Positions 16,273-24,542 of a stretch of 53,439 nt of DNA are shown piece after piece. The stretch is from an uncultured Clostridia bacterium (GTDB lineage: Bacteria; Bacillota; Clostridia; Oscillospirales; Acutalibacteraceae), in the NCBI GenBank assembly GCA_947624285.1, contig CANQJS010000009.1, forward strand, positions 1-53,439, written 5' to 3'. Numbering within the stretch: position 1 is the first letter of the stretch; each line of letters starts with the position of its first letter. The notes beneath the pieces are model-generated. The model searched no databases. It was not told where the DNA came from and was given only the letters and a program-made list of their open reading frames with translations. The position numbers were made by a program, and so were the translations under genes.

Positions 16273-17553
16273 TCACATTACTTTCGTGCCGCCGACGGGG
16301 CGAACGATAAGAACATGGCAGTTGCCGATGCCGAAAATGTTTTCCATAGCCGTTCTGTAATCCTCAAGCATTTCATTGGGAACAAAAGCCTGAATCGTGC
16401 CCGCGAAGCCGCCGCCGTGAACGCGGTAAGCTCCCTTGCCCTTCAGAATATCCTCCGTAACGCAAAGCGCGAGCGAAAGCCTCTGCTCCGTGGGGCTTGA
16501 GGGAGAATAAACATTTTGGTTATACATATAAGACGATCTGCCGCTTTCAACGATTATCTCCTTAAACGCTTCAAAATCGCCGTTTTCAAGAGCGTTTACC
16601 GCCTTTTCAACGCGGATGTTTTCATTGTAAAAATGATACGCGCGAAGCAGCGCCCTTTCGCTCACCTTGCCGAAAAGCTTTGGAACGGCTTTTTTGAAAT
16701 CCGCAAAAGCTATTTCACGCAAAACGCTCTTGCCCATCGCCCTCGCAACGCTTTCCATATCGCCTCTTACGGCGGCGTAATCATCGGTGAGGTCGCTGTG
16801 GCTGCCGCCCGTATCAACAATGCAAAGGGAATATCCGCTTGACGAAAAATCGAAATCCACCTTTTTGATAACGGGATTTTCGGTTGATTTGAAATCTATC
16901 GTAACAAATGTGCCGACGGAGGACGCCATTTGGTCGAGCAGACCGCTTGGCTTGCCGAAAAATACATTTTCGCTGTATTGCGCTATTTTGGCAATATCTA
17001 CCGGATTTATCGCGCCGTCGTTAAACAGATATGATATGCTCGTCCCCAGCAGCACCTCGAACGCGGCGGAGGATGAAAGCCCGCTGCCGCCCATAACATC
17101 GGAGGTGGTGACCGCGTCAAAGCCGCCTATCTTATAGCCGATATCCTTGATTTTCGCGATAACGCCCCTCACCATCGCGGTGGAGTGGCCGAACTCCGTT
17201 TCATCGGGCAGCAGCCTGCCGAGATCGACAACATTCATCGCGTGACCTATCGACTGCACCCTAACCGTGTTGCAATCGCTTACGGCGCATACCGCTATCG
17301 CGTCAAGATTTACAGACGCGGCAAGCACCTTGCCGTTGTTGTGATCGGTATGGTTGCCGCATACCTCCGTTCTTCCGGGGGCGGATGTTATTATAACATC
17401 CCTGTCGTTTCCGAAAATGTTGATAAATTCCTTCAATGTGTTTATGTAGCGTGTTTTTTGCGATTCTACCGCGCTGTCAAACACATAAACGGCTTTCAGC
17501 TTTTCGTCCGTCTTTCCCGCGGCAATAGCCTCAATGTATTCCTGTGGTTTCAT
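16273..17553 (-). CDS. galK: Galactokinase
   Basis: 426 residues, a little longer than the usual ~390 because of an N-terminal helical extension. GHMP-kinase signatures are complete: GRTEVCGNHTDHNNGKVLA (galactokinase signature, sugar binding), GGSGLSSSAAFEVLLG (ATP-binding motif 2), and RVHGGGFAGTIQAFV near the C-terminus (motif 3). It phosphorylates galactose to galactose-1-phosphate, the first Leloir step. No galT or galE is nearby. The ribosome-binding site is AAAGGAG. It lies inside the minus-strand train after the VTT membrane protein (42-base gap). Confidence 0.92.
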   Translation of the reverse strand: MKPQEYIEAIAAGKTDEKLKAVYVFDSAVESQKTRYINTLKEFINIFGNDRDVIITSAPGRTEVCGNHTDHNNGKVLAASVNLDAIAVCAVSDCNTVRVQSIGHAMNVVDLGRLLPDETEFGHSTAMVRGVIAKIKDIGYKIGGFDAVTTSDVMGGSGLSSSAAFEVLLGTSISYLFNDGAINPVDIAKIAQYSENVFFGKPSGLLDQMASSVGTFVTIDFKSTENPVIKKVDFDFSSSGYSLCIVDTGGSHSDLTDDYAAVRGDMESVARAMGKSVLREIAFADFKKAVPKLFGKVSERALLRAYHFYNENIRVEKAVNALENGDFEAFKEIIVESGRSSYMYNQNVYSPSSPTEQRLSLALCVTEDILKGKGAYRVHGGGFAGTIQAFVPNEMLEDYRTAMENIFGIGNCHVLIVRPVGGTKVM

Positions 17554-17595
17554 TATATTCTCCTTTCAGTGCGGCGCGGCGGTGCGCGCCCACTG

Positions 17596-18369
17596 TCATA
17601 ATACTATCTTGTATTTTTGCTTTTGCTGGGAATAGAGCAAAAGCGTCTGCGTCATCTGGCGCGATTTTATTCCGTAGAAAATATTGAAAATAAGACTTGT
17701 TATTCCCGTTACGGAAACGATTATTATAAGCAGGATTATAAACTGCTTTGAAAACGGATTGAATATCTCCGCCCCTATCCTTGTGTATATATACATCATA
17801 GGTGAAAAGCCGAGAACGCTCAGAGCCCAAAATTTGATAATATCATAGTGCATAGAGCCGTAGAGTATGGAAATCATCGCGGGCGGTATCGACGGCACGA
17901 AGCGCGACGCGAGAAGAACATACGGATTTCCCGAGCCCTTGAACAGTATCCATTCCTTTAAAAACCTTGCTCTGCGGGCGTTTAACAGCACGGTTATGAG
18001 CCCCGCGCCCATCCAGCTTCCCTCAAAATATTTCACAAGGTAATATATGGATATACCGGCGGCGTTTATGATAAGAGCCGTAGGCGTTGAGAAAACCGCG
18101 CCGGGTATAACGCACAAAAAAGTCAGCGGCAAGGGCAAGCGGCATTTTGCGATATACAGAGCGAAAATGCACAAAAGCACCTCAAGCTTAGTATCAAGCC
18201 CGATAACGGCGCTTTCCAGCTTCGCAAGCCATTTTATAATGGCGTCAAACCTCACGGTAAGGCTCGGCTGCTTATAAAGACATATTGAAAGAAACACCAA
18301 AAGCGCAACGGTGATGAGTATTATGATAACGGATATAAGCTCCGTTTGATATCGTTTTGCTTTTTTCAA
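17596..18369 (-). CDS. TVP38/TMEM64 (VTT-domain) membrane protein
   Basis: 257 residues with about six hydrophobic segments. The central LLASRFVPSIPPAMISILYG and the glycine-containing loop FCVIPGAVF-like are typical of the VTT/DedA-related family, thought to act in lipid scrambling or membrane homeostasis. The start is TTG at 18369 with AGGAGG 9 bases upstream; no ATG with a good site is available. It follows pheA by 39 bases. Exact role unknown. Confidence 0.78.
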   Translation of the reverse strand: MKKAKRYQTELISVIIILITVALLVFLSICLYKQPSLTVRFDAIIKWLAKLESAVIGLDTKLEVLLCIFALYIAKCRLPLPLTFLCVIPGAVFSTPTALIINAAGISIYYLVKYFEGSWMGAGLITVLLNARRARFLKEWILFKGSGNPYVLLASRFVPSIPPAMISILYGSMHYDIIKFWALSVLGFSPMMYIYTRIGAEIFNPFSKQFIILLIIIVSVTGITSLIFNIFYGIKSRQMTQTLLLYSQQKQKYKIVL

Positions 18370-18408
18370 GCGCCAAGCCCTCCTTTCTTCGATTTGAGCA
18401 AAGTTATT

Positions 18409-19548
18409 TTATAAATATTCGTGATAATTTCCGAGGAATTTGAAATCGGGAAGCTCCGACGACAGCGCGCAGAGCAGATCTATTGTGGTCTCATCCTTTA
18501 TATTGCCCATTAGATCGGCATAAAAATAATAATTGAAATCGCCGTTTCCTATCGGGCGCGACTCTAATTTCGTAAGGTTGAGCCCCGCCATCGAAAACCT
18601 GCCGAGCACTCTGTAAAGCGAGCCTGTTTTGTGGGATTCGGGAATTGTGAATATAAGCGAAATTTTATCCGCATTCTTTTCAATTAACAGCTTTTTGGAA
18701 ATTACGATAAATCTCGTTCTGTTATTACTTATATTTTGTATTTCTTTTTTTAGAATTTTTAAACCGTATTTTTTTGCCGCCTCTGTCGGGCATATGGCGG
18801 CAATATCCGTTCTGCCGCTTTCGGCAATATACTTTGCGGCCGCGGCGGTATTTGAATAGTTCACGCCCGTAAATCCGAAATCATTGAGGAATTTTGAGCA
18901 CTGCGCCAGCGCCTGCGGGTGGCTGTAAACCTTTTCTATATCCTCATATTTCGCGCCCTCGGCGGCGCAGAGATAATGATGAATCTCAAGCGAATATGAG
19001 CCCAGCACAAAAAACTTATATCTCATAACAAGGTCGTAAGTTTCGTGGACGGAGCCGACGGTGGAATTTTCTATCGGTATTACGCCGAACTGCGTTTTTC
19101 CCGTATTCACCGCCTCGAAAACATCCTCAAAACGCTTGCAATATTCTATCTTCCCTTTGGGGAAAAGCCTTCTCGCCGCCATATCGGTGTTTCCGCCGTA
19201 AACTCCCGCGCAGGCGACAGAGCCGAGGCTTTCGGCAAGCTCCTCGTTCGTCACGGCGGCGTTCACCAGCTCACGAAGCTCCTGCCCGCCGCCCATAATT
19301 TTATGCTGGAGGGCGCGGGAAGCGTCCATCATAGCGGCAAAAACCGTTGCCACCGTGTTGCCGTGCTCGCCGCATTTTTTATGAACATCGTCAAGAATTT
19401 CCCGTTCGCGCTTTTCGTTTAGAACAGGCAAGCCCCTTTCCACCTTATACTGCGCGACCTGCTTTGAAATCTCCATCCTCTTTATCAAAAGAGGTATCAT
19501 CTGCTCGTCAATATCGTCTATCTGCTTTCTCAAATCAAGTAAATCCAT
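18409..19548 (-). CDS. pheA: Chorismate mutase / prephenate dehydratase (P-protein)
   Basis: 379 residues, three parts. Residues 1-85 are an AroQ-type chorismate mutase (LRKQIDDIDEQMIPLLIKRM). Residues ~105-290 are prephenate dehydratase (GVIPIENSTVGSVHETYDL; NNRTRFIVI, whose Thr-Arg-Phe is the catalytic motif). Residues ~297-370 are an ACT domain (GSLYRVLGRFSMAGLNLTKL, ESRP) for phenylalanine feedback. It converts chorismate to prephenate and then phenylpyruvate. It ends the aromatic block tyrA-aroB-aroA-aroC-pheA; the weak AGAGGA site lies 12 bases upstream and aroC ends 24 bases before. Confidence 0.95.
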   Translation of the reverse strand: MDLLDLRKQIDDIDEQMIPLLIKRMEISKQVAQYKVERGLPVLNEKREREILDDVHKKCGEHGNTVATVFAAMMDASRALQHKIMGGGQELRELVNAAVTNEELAESLGSVACAGVYGGNTDMAARRLFPKGKIEYCKRFEDVFEAVNTGKTQFGVIPIENSTVGSVHETYDLVMRYKFFVLGSYSLEIHHYLCAAEGAKYEDIEKVYSHPQALAQCSKFLNDFGFTGVNYSNTAAAAKYIAESGRTDIAAICPTEAAKKYGLKILKKEIQNISNNRTRFIVISKKLLIEKNADKISLIFTIPESHKTGSLYRVLGRFSMAGLNLTKLESRPIGNGDFNYYFYADLMGNIKDETTIDLLCALSSELPDFKFLGNYHEYL

Positions 19549-19572
19549 ACTTTTTAACTGTCCTCTTACAAA

Positions 19573-20646
19573 TCACAAAATCATATCAAGCAGCACCAGA
19601 GCGGTCACCGCCTCGATAACGGGTACGGCTCGCGGCACTATGCAGGGGTCGTGGCGACCCTTTATCTCAAGCGTTTCGTTTGTCATAGCTTTGAGGTCAA
19701 CGCTTTTCTGAGGCATTGATATCGAGGGCGTGGGCTTTATCGCCGCCGCAAATACTATCGGAGCTCCGTCGGTCATTCCGCCGAGGATACCTCCGTTATG
19801 GTTTGTCAGCAGACGAACGCTTCCGTCTTTTATCTCATAGCAGTCGTTTGCCTCGCTCCCTGCCATCTTCGCGAAGCCGAAGCCCTCGCCGAATTCAACG
19901 CCCTTTACCGCGGGGACGGCAAACAGCGCCGCGCTCAGGCGGCTTTCGACCGTGTCGAATATATTTCCGCCTGCTCCAACGGGCATACCTATGGCGGCGC
20001 ATTCTATCACTCCGCCGACGGAGTCGCCGCGAATCCTCGCGCTTTCGACCGCCGAGCGCATATCGGCTTCCCTTTTCGTGTCGATCAGTGAAAACGAACT
20101 TTCTGAAAGTCTTTCAAGCAGGTTTTCGGAGATATCGTTTTTATCAAATCTTTTGTCGCTCACTCCGCCGATTTCAGCGATATGCGCGCCGATTTTAACG
20201 CCCTTTTCCTCAAGAATTTGCTTGGCTATCGCTCCCGCAAAAACTATCGGAGCGGTGAGACGGCCGCTGAAATGCCCGCCGCCTCTTATATCGTTGTGAC
20301 CGCCGAATTTGATGAAAGCGGGGTAATCGCTGTGACCCGGGCGCGGGATAGCGGAAAGAGCGCCGTAATCTTCGCTTTTGGCGTTTGTGTTTTCTATCTG
20401 CATCGCAAGCGGCGCGCCGGTGGTGACGCCGTCAAGAACTCCGCTTATTATATGCGGCGTGTCATCCTCTCTGCGCTTTGTCGCCGTTTTATCCCTGCCG
20501 GGAGCGCGGCGTTCCATTTCCTTTTCTATTTTTTCCATATCAAGCTTTACGCCCGCCGGCAGACCGTCTATAACACAGCCTATCGCCTTTCCGTGGCTTT
20601 CGCCGAAAACGGACAGCTTGATTTTATTTCCCATCACTGATGACAT
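19573..20646 (-). CDS. aroC: Chorismate synthase
   Basis: 357 residues. Signature regions: FGESHGKAIGCVIDGLPAG at the N-terminus, RRAPGRDKTATKRREDD (phosphate- and FMN-binding basic stretch), GRLTAPIVFAGAIAKQ, and the C-terminal RHDPCIVPRAVPVIEA. It removes phosphate from EPSP to make chorismate and needs reduced FMN. The start at 20646 is set by GGAGG 8 bases upstream and gives a 23-base overlap with the end of aroA, so the two are translationally coupled. Confidence 0.96.
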   Translation of the reverse strand: MSSVMGNKIKLSVFGESHGKAIGCVIDGLPAGVKLDMEKIEKEMERRAPGRDKTATKRREDDTPHIISGVLDGVTTGAPLAMQIENTNAKSEDYGALSAIPRPGHSDYPAFIKFGGHNDIRGGGHFSGRLTAPIVFAGAIAKQILEEKGVKIGAHIAEIGGVSDKRFDKNDISENLLERLSESSFSLIDTKREADMRSAVESARIRGDSVGGVIECAAIGMPVGAGGNIFDTVESRLSAALFAVPAVKGVEFGEGFGFAKMAGSEANDCYEIKDGSVRLLTNHNGGILGGMTDGAPIVFAAAIKPTPSISMPQKSVDLKAMTNETLEIKGRHDPCIVPRAVPVIEAVTALVLLDMIL

Positions 20647-21838
20647 TGGCTTTTCCTCCGAGCCTGTTATAATCCTCAAAAAATGAGGGATATGTTTTAT
20701 TTATACTGTGCGCATCGTCTATCTCCGTTTTGCCGTGCGCGAAAAGCGCCGCCACGCTGAATGCCATAACTATCCTGTGGTCATTATAACCGCAGAGACT
20801 TGCGCCTTTTACCTCGCCGCCGGTAATTATCATACCGTCAGGAGTTTCCTCAACATCAACGCCCATTTTTTTGAGATTTGAGGCAACGCTCTCTATTCTG
20901 TCCGATTCCTTGAATCTGAGTCTCCCCGCGCCCGTGATAGTCGTTTTACCCTCGGCAAACGCCGCTGTAACGGCGATGGCGGGAACGGTATCGGGAATTT
21001 GCGTTACATCAACATTTATGCCGCGCAGTTCTTTTTTTCTGCATCTTACGCCTTCGCCGCAAAACTCAATTTCCGCTCCGAATCGCCGTAAAATATCGGT
21101 TATTTCCTTATCGCCCTGAGGGGAATCGGGGTCAAGACCCGTTACGGTAACATCGCCGCCGACAGCTCCAGCGGCAAGGAAAAACGCCGCGTGCGACCAA
21201 TCGCCCTCAACTGTATAATCCCTTTTTCTGTAATGCTGAAAGCCCTTTATAAACCAGCCCTTTTCCGTTTCGGCTATCTCGATGCCGTAATCGTGCAGAA
21301 CACTTATCGTTAAATCGACATACGGCTTGCTTTCAAGCGGAGAGGTGAGGATTATCTCGCTGTCCTCCTCCAAAAGCGGCAAAGCGAAGAGCAGCCCCGA
21401 TATATACTGCGAGCTTATGTTGCCCGCTATCTCATACGAGCCGCCCGTGAGCCGACCCTCAATTGAAACGGGGAGCTTTCCGCCGGTTGAAACGCATTTT
21501 ACCCCGTGCTCCTCAAAAAGGCGCAGATATTCGCCTATGGGGCGTTCGGGGAGCCTGCCGGAGCCTGTGAATGTGACGCTTTTTCCAAGCGCCGCCGCGA
21601 CCGGCATCGTAAATCTGAGCGTATTGCCCGACTCTATGCAGTTGATCGTCTTGCTGCCGTTTTCAAGCCCCGAAACGGCGCTTTTCATAGCCTCCATATC
21701 CTTTGAGGCGATTATCGGCTCAACCTTTCCCCCGCCCGCGAGAAAAGAGCAAAGGAGCGCCCTGTGCGCGGTCGATTTGCTCGGAGGCAGGGCGATCTCG
21801 CCATGCAGCCGTGAATTTTCAAGTAATACTCTGCTCAT
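20624..21838 (-). CDS. aroA: 3-phosphoshikimate 1-carboxyvinyltransferase (EPSP synthase)
   Basis: 404 residues. Motifs: PPSKSTAHRALL (shikimate-phosphate binding), ESGNTLRFTMPVAAALG (the AGNxGTxxR region, here shortened), RFKESDRIESVASNL, and DHRIVMAFSVAAL at the C-terminus. It joins PEP to shikimate-3-phosphate. The ATG at 21838 follows the aroB stop with almost no gap (TAAAATG), a coupled start. The SGNTLRF variant of the glyphosate-site loop lacks the class I GNAGTAMRPL form, so it belongs to the divergent clostridial kind. Confidence 0.95.
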   Translation of the reverse strand: MSRVLLENSRLHGEIALPPSKSTAHRALLCSFLAGGGKVEPIIASKDMEAMKSAVSGLENGSKTINCIESGNTLRFTMPVAAALGKSVTFTGSGRLPERPIGEYLRLFEEHGVKCVSTGGKLPVSIEGRLTGGSYEIAGNISSQYISGLLFALPLLEEDSEIILTSPLESKPYVDLTISVLHDYGIEIAETEKGWFIKGFQHYRKRDYTVEGDWSHAAFFLAAGAVGGDVTVTGLDPDSPQGDKEITDILRRFGAEIEFCGEGVRCRKKELRGINVDVTQIPDTVPAIAVTAAFAEGKTTITGAGRLRFKESDRIESVASNLKKMGVDVEETPDGMIITGGEVKGASLCGYNDHRIVMAFSVAALFAHGKTEIDDAHSINKTYPSFFEDYNRLGGKANVISDGK

Positions 21839-21839
21839 T

Positions 21840-22889
21840 TTATAAACCGAAAAATTCCTCTGTTTTATCGTTTTTGACCGGGTGGATAAAGCTCGTTCCG
21901 ATTTTCTCAAGCAAAACAAATTTTATCCCCGTTCCCGAGCGTTTTTTATCGCTTCCCATAGCCGCGACAACATCTTTAAGCTGATATGGGCAATCGGTTT
22001 TCATACCGTATTTATCAAGCAATTTTTTTATTCTTTCGGCTGTTCCGCGTTGCGTCAGCCCCGCGTTTTCGCCCGCTTCGGTTATAAGAAGCATACCTAT
22101 TCCGACTGCCTCGCCGTGAGATATTTCGGTAAATCCGCCCAATTTTTCTATTCCGTGACCCGCCGTGTGACCGAAATTCAGGAGAGCTCTCTCCCCCGTT
22201 TCCTTTTCATCGCGCTCTACTACGCCGCGCTTTATATCAACGCATTCAAATATGAGCTCCTCAATGAAATCCCGCGGGTCTTCCCTCTCAAGTCTTTCAA
22301 AAAGCTCGGGCGATTTTATGCAGCCGTATTTTATAACTTCGCCCATTCCGTCCCTGAAATAATGCTCTGTGAGAGTATCGAGCGCATTCGGGTCTATCAG
22401 CACAAGCGCGGGCTGATGAAACGCGCCGCAGAGGTTTTTGCCCTGCGGCAGATCAACGCCCGTTTTGCCTCCTACGGACGAATCGACCTGCGAAAGCAAA
22501 GTCGTTGGTATCTGCACAAATTTTATTCCTCTTAAATATATTGCCGCCGCAAATCCCGCCGTATCGCCGCAAATTCCGCCGCCGAGAGCCACAACAATAT
22601 CCTCTCTTGTAAGAGCGCAGTCGGCAAGAAATTCAACGGCTTTTATTGCCGTGGCGGTAGTTTTCGAGGCTTCGCCCGCCGGAAAAACATAGCAGAAAAC
22701 AGCAAAGCCCTCGCTTTCAAGGCTTTTTTGCACCGTTTCAAGATAAAGGGGCGCAACATTCGTATCGCTTATAATAGCCGCCTTTTTGGCGTTCGTAACT
22801 TTTCTTATATATTTTCCGCATTCCCCCATTATACCCTTTTCAATGAGAATATCATAGGGACTGCCCACATTCACGGTCAGTTTTTTCAT
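21840..22889 (-). CDS. aroB: 3-dehydroquinate synthase
   Basis: 349 residues. Motifs: ALGGGICGDTAGFAAAIYLRG (NAD binding), QIPTTLLSQVDSSVGGKTGV (active site), and GHTAGHGIEKLGG and SHGEAVGIGM with the zinc-binding His residues. It forms dehydroquinate from DAHP. Its ATG overlaps the tyrA stop (ATGA), and aroA follows at once, so all three are coupled. DAHP synthase, aroE, aroD and aroK are not in the window. Confidence 0.96.
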   Translation of the reverse strand: MKKLTVNVGSPYDILIEKGIMGECGKYIRKVTNAKKAAIISDTNVAPLYLETVQKSLESEGFAVFCYVFPAGEASKTTATAIKAVEFLADCALTREDIVVALGGGICGDTAGFAAAIYLRGIKFVQIPTTLLSQVDSSVGGKTGVDLPQGKNLCGAFHQPALVLIDPNALDTLTEHYFRDGMGEVIKYGCIKSPELFERLEREDPRDFIEELIFECVDIKRGVVERDEKETGERALLNFGHTAGHGIEKLGGFTEISHGEAVGIGMLLITEAGENAGLTQRGTAERIKKLLDKYGMKTDCPYQLKDVVAAMGSDKKRSGTGIKFVLLEKIGTSFIHPVKNDKTEEFFGL

Positions 22890-23713
22890 CAGCCTATTTC
22901 CTCTTTTATCCTGTTTGCCTCGCTCATCATTTTAAGGAGCGTTTCCCTGTCCTCTTCACAGATAGCGGCTCTGAATTTCTCAAGATTATCAACAAGGTCG
23001 TCTATTTCTCTTATCAGCGGCTCCTTGTTGGCTATGAAAAGCTCGCTCCACATCTCGCCGTTTATCCTCGCCACGCGGGATACATCCCTGTAAGAGCCCG
23101 CCGAAAAGCCCGTGTGCTGCGGCGCGAGGGGGCTTAAAACATATGAGCAGGCGAGAACATGGGCTATCTGTGAAGTGAAAGCTATCATCTCGTCGTGATG
23201 CTCGGGAGTGGTGACGACCGTGCGGGCAAAGCCCATCTCCTTCGCAAGCTCGATAAGCGTATCTGTTTTTGATTTCGGCGCGTTCGTGGGAGTGCATATA
23301 AAAGAGGCGTTGTCAAACAAAGTGGCAAGGCTCGCGTCATAGCCCGAAACCTCGCGCCCCGCCATAGGGTGCGCGCCTATATATGTAAAATCAAAATCCT
23401 CTTTTTCAAGCGCTCTGCATATTTTGGTTTTTATTCCGCAGCTATCCGTAACGATACTGCCTTTTTTGAACTGTTCCCTGTGCTCCAGCACGAATGGCAC
23501 TATCGCGTCCGTATAAAAATTGATTATAGTTATATCCGCCTGCGGGATAAGAGTATCAAGGCTGCCCGTTTCGTCAATAACGCCGTCGGCAAGCGCTTTT
23601 TGCGCCACGCTTTGCGTTCTGTTCCAGCCGAGAACATAATGATGTGTATTCTTCTTCAACGCTTTCGCGATACTCGCGCCGATAAGCCCGAGACCGGCCA
23701 CAAGAATTTTCAT
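22889..23713 (-). CDS. tyrA: Prephenate dehydrogenase
   Basis: About 274 residues. An N-terminal Rossmann motif (VAGLGLIGASIAKALKK) binds NAD(P); GAHPMAGREVSGYDAS near residue 115 carries the prephenate-binding His; the C-terminal half is helical. It makes 4-hydroxyphenylpyruvate for tyrosine. No ACT domain is attached, so feedback control is not evident in the protein. The ATG at 23713 has a GGTGGAAG site. It is the first gene of the train, with a promoter 33 bases upstream. Confidence 0.92.
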   Translation of the reverse strand: MKILVAGLGLIGASIAKALKKNTHHYVLGWNRTQSVAQKALADGVIDETGSLDTLIPQADITIINFYTDAIVPFVLEHREQFKKGSIVTDSCGIKTKICRALEKEDFDFTYIGAHPMAGREVSGYDASLATLFDNASFICTPTNAPKSKTDTLIELAKEMGFARTVVTTPEHHDEMIAFTSQIAHVLACSYVLSPLAPQHTGFSAGSYRDVSRVARINGEMWSELFIANKEPLIREIDDLVDNLEKFRAAICEEDRETLLKMMSEANRIKEEIG

Positions 23714-23745
23714 ACATACTTCCACCAATACATAGTTTCCACTAT

Positions 23746-23774
23746 ATGATAATACATATTTTGCGGGAAATCAA
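23746..23774 (-). promoter_or_regulatory. Promoter of the tyrA-aroB-aroA-aroC-pheA train
   Basis: Minus strand TTGATT, 17-base spacer, TATCAT. No T-box, attenuator or riboswitch is visible between it and tyrA, since the leader would be only about 25 bases. Confidence 0.65.
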
Positions 23775-23823
23775 GGAAATATAAGATTAAATAATTATAA
23801 ACTAAGAGCGCAAGTTTTAATAT

Positions 23824-23852
23824 GACTTTGCGGCGGAAAACGCCGCAAAGTC
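23824..23852. other. Perfect 12-bp stem-loop between tyrA and the candidate small RNA
   Basis: GACTTTGCGGCG and CGCCGCAAAGTC pair fully around GGAAAA-type loop bases. No T tract follows on either strand, so it is not a clear intrinsic terminator. It may insulate the two divergent units. Confidence 0.6.
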
Positions 23853-23887
23853 AAAGCTCCCGATTTTGGCTAATACTATAATGCACA

Positions 23888-24022
23888 AAAATTTGAGAGA
23901 ACAGATTGCTGAACGCCGGCAGACTTCGGGAAACAGTTTGAGGCCGCCCGCATTTTTGCGGACGGCCTCGTTAAGCAAGGCTTTGTGGGGGAGCCTATCG
24001 CTTAAAACGCATTTATTTTTTA
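23888..24022 (+). ncRNA. Candidate structured small RNA in a gene-free region
   Basis: The 393-base gap 23775-24167 has no protein gene. A TAATACTATAAT box (-10 at 23877-23882) precedes three successive hairpins: CAGACT/AGTTTG near 23930, GAGGCCGCCCGC/GCGGACGGCCTC at 23940-23969 (11 of 12 pairs), and AAGCAAGGCT/AGCCTATCGCTT near 23972-24002. A T-rich run (ATTTATTTTTTATT) follows, giving a unit of about 135 bases with a promoter and an end. The -35 is weak. I do not recognise it as SRP RNA, tmRNA, 6S RNA or RNase P RNA. An unknown class or a remnant is possible. Confidence 0.4.
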
Positions 24023-24167
24023 TTGCGCAACAAAATTATAACTTAATTGAGTATTATTGTCAATACTTAGTAAAAGTAATTTTTTATACGGTAGTTTTTT
24101 CAATACAGATATTAACTATATTACCGCTCAATATAATAGTAAAATAAATTCAAAAGGGGTGTATTTT

Positions 24168-24488
24168 ATGGACGCAAAAACGAGAATAAAGGAGCTTATG
24201 AAAGCGAAAAACATCACCGAATATAGGCTTGCCAAACTCAGCGGTCTTTCGCAGAGCACGCTTTCAAATCTTTTCAACAGAAACACCGCGCCGACAATAC
24301 CCACCGTTGAGGCGATATGCGCGGGGCTGGGCATAACGCTGGCTCAGTTTTTCTGCGACGATTCAAACGAATCCCCGATATATCTCACAAAAGAACAAAA
24401 GGAATTTTTTAACGACTGGCTGGCGCTTACCGCGGAGCAGAAGGATATTGTTGAAAGGATAATAAAATCGTATAAAAGCGCAAATTAA
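24168..24488 (+). CDS. XRE-family helix-turn-helix regulator
   Basis: 106 residues from the ATG at 24168 (AGGGG 8 bases upstream). Residues 5-60 form an HTH_3 domain: IKELMKAKNITEYRLAKLSG, then LSQSTLSNLFNRN as turn and recognition helix. The C-terminal 45 residues (LTKEQKEFFNDWLALTAEQK and on) are a short helical extension often seen in clostridial chromosomal XRE proteins. It is monocistronic and followed by its own terminator. Target unknown; autoregulation is likely. Confidence 0.85.
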   Translation: MDAKTRIKELMKAKNITEYRLAKLSGLSQSTLSNLFNRNTAPTIPTVEAICAGLGITLAQFFCDDSNESPIYLTKEQKEFFNDWLALTAEQKDIVERIIKSYKSAN

Positions 24489-24525
24489 CCCGCACCGGCG
24501 TAAAGCCGGGTGCGGGCTTTCTTTC
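24489..24525 (+). terminator. Terminator of the XRE gene
   Basis: CCCGCACCGGC, GTAAA loop, GCCGGGTGCGGG, then CTTTCTTTC; it starts 1 base after the stop codon. Confidence 0.85.
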
Positions 24526-24542
24526 GGAATAATCGGCAGAAA

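Noticed and set aside
23714-23745. Attenuator or T-box ahead of the aromatic train
   Set aside because: The predicted transcript leader is about 25 bases, too short for either.
24057-24167. An extended N-terminus for the XRE regulator
   Set aside because: The upstream in-frame ATG has no ribosome-binding site and the extra residues look like translated AT-rich promoter DNA. The ATG at 24168 has AGGGG at the right distance.
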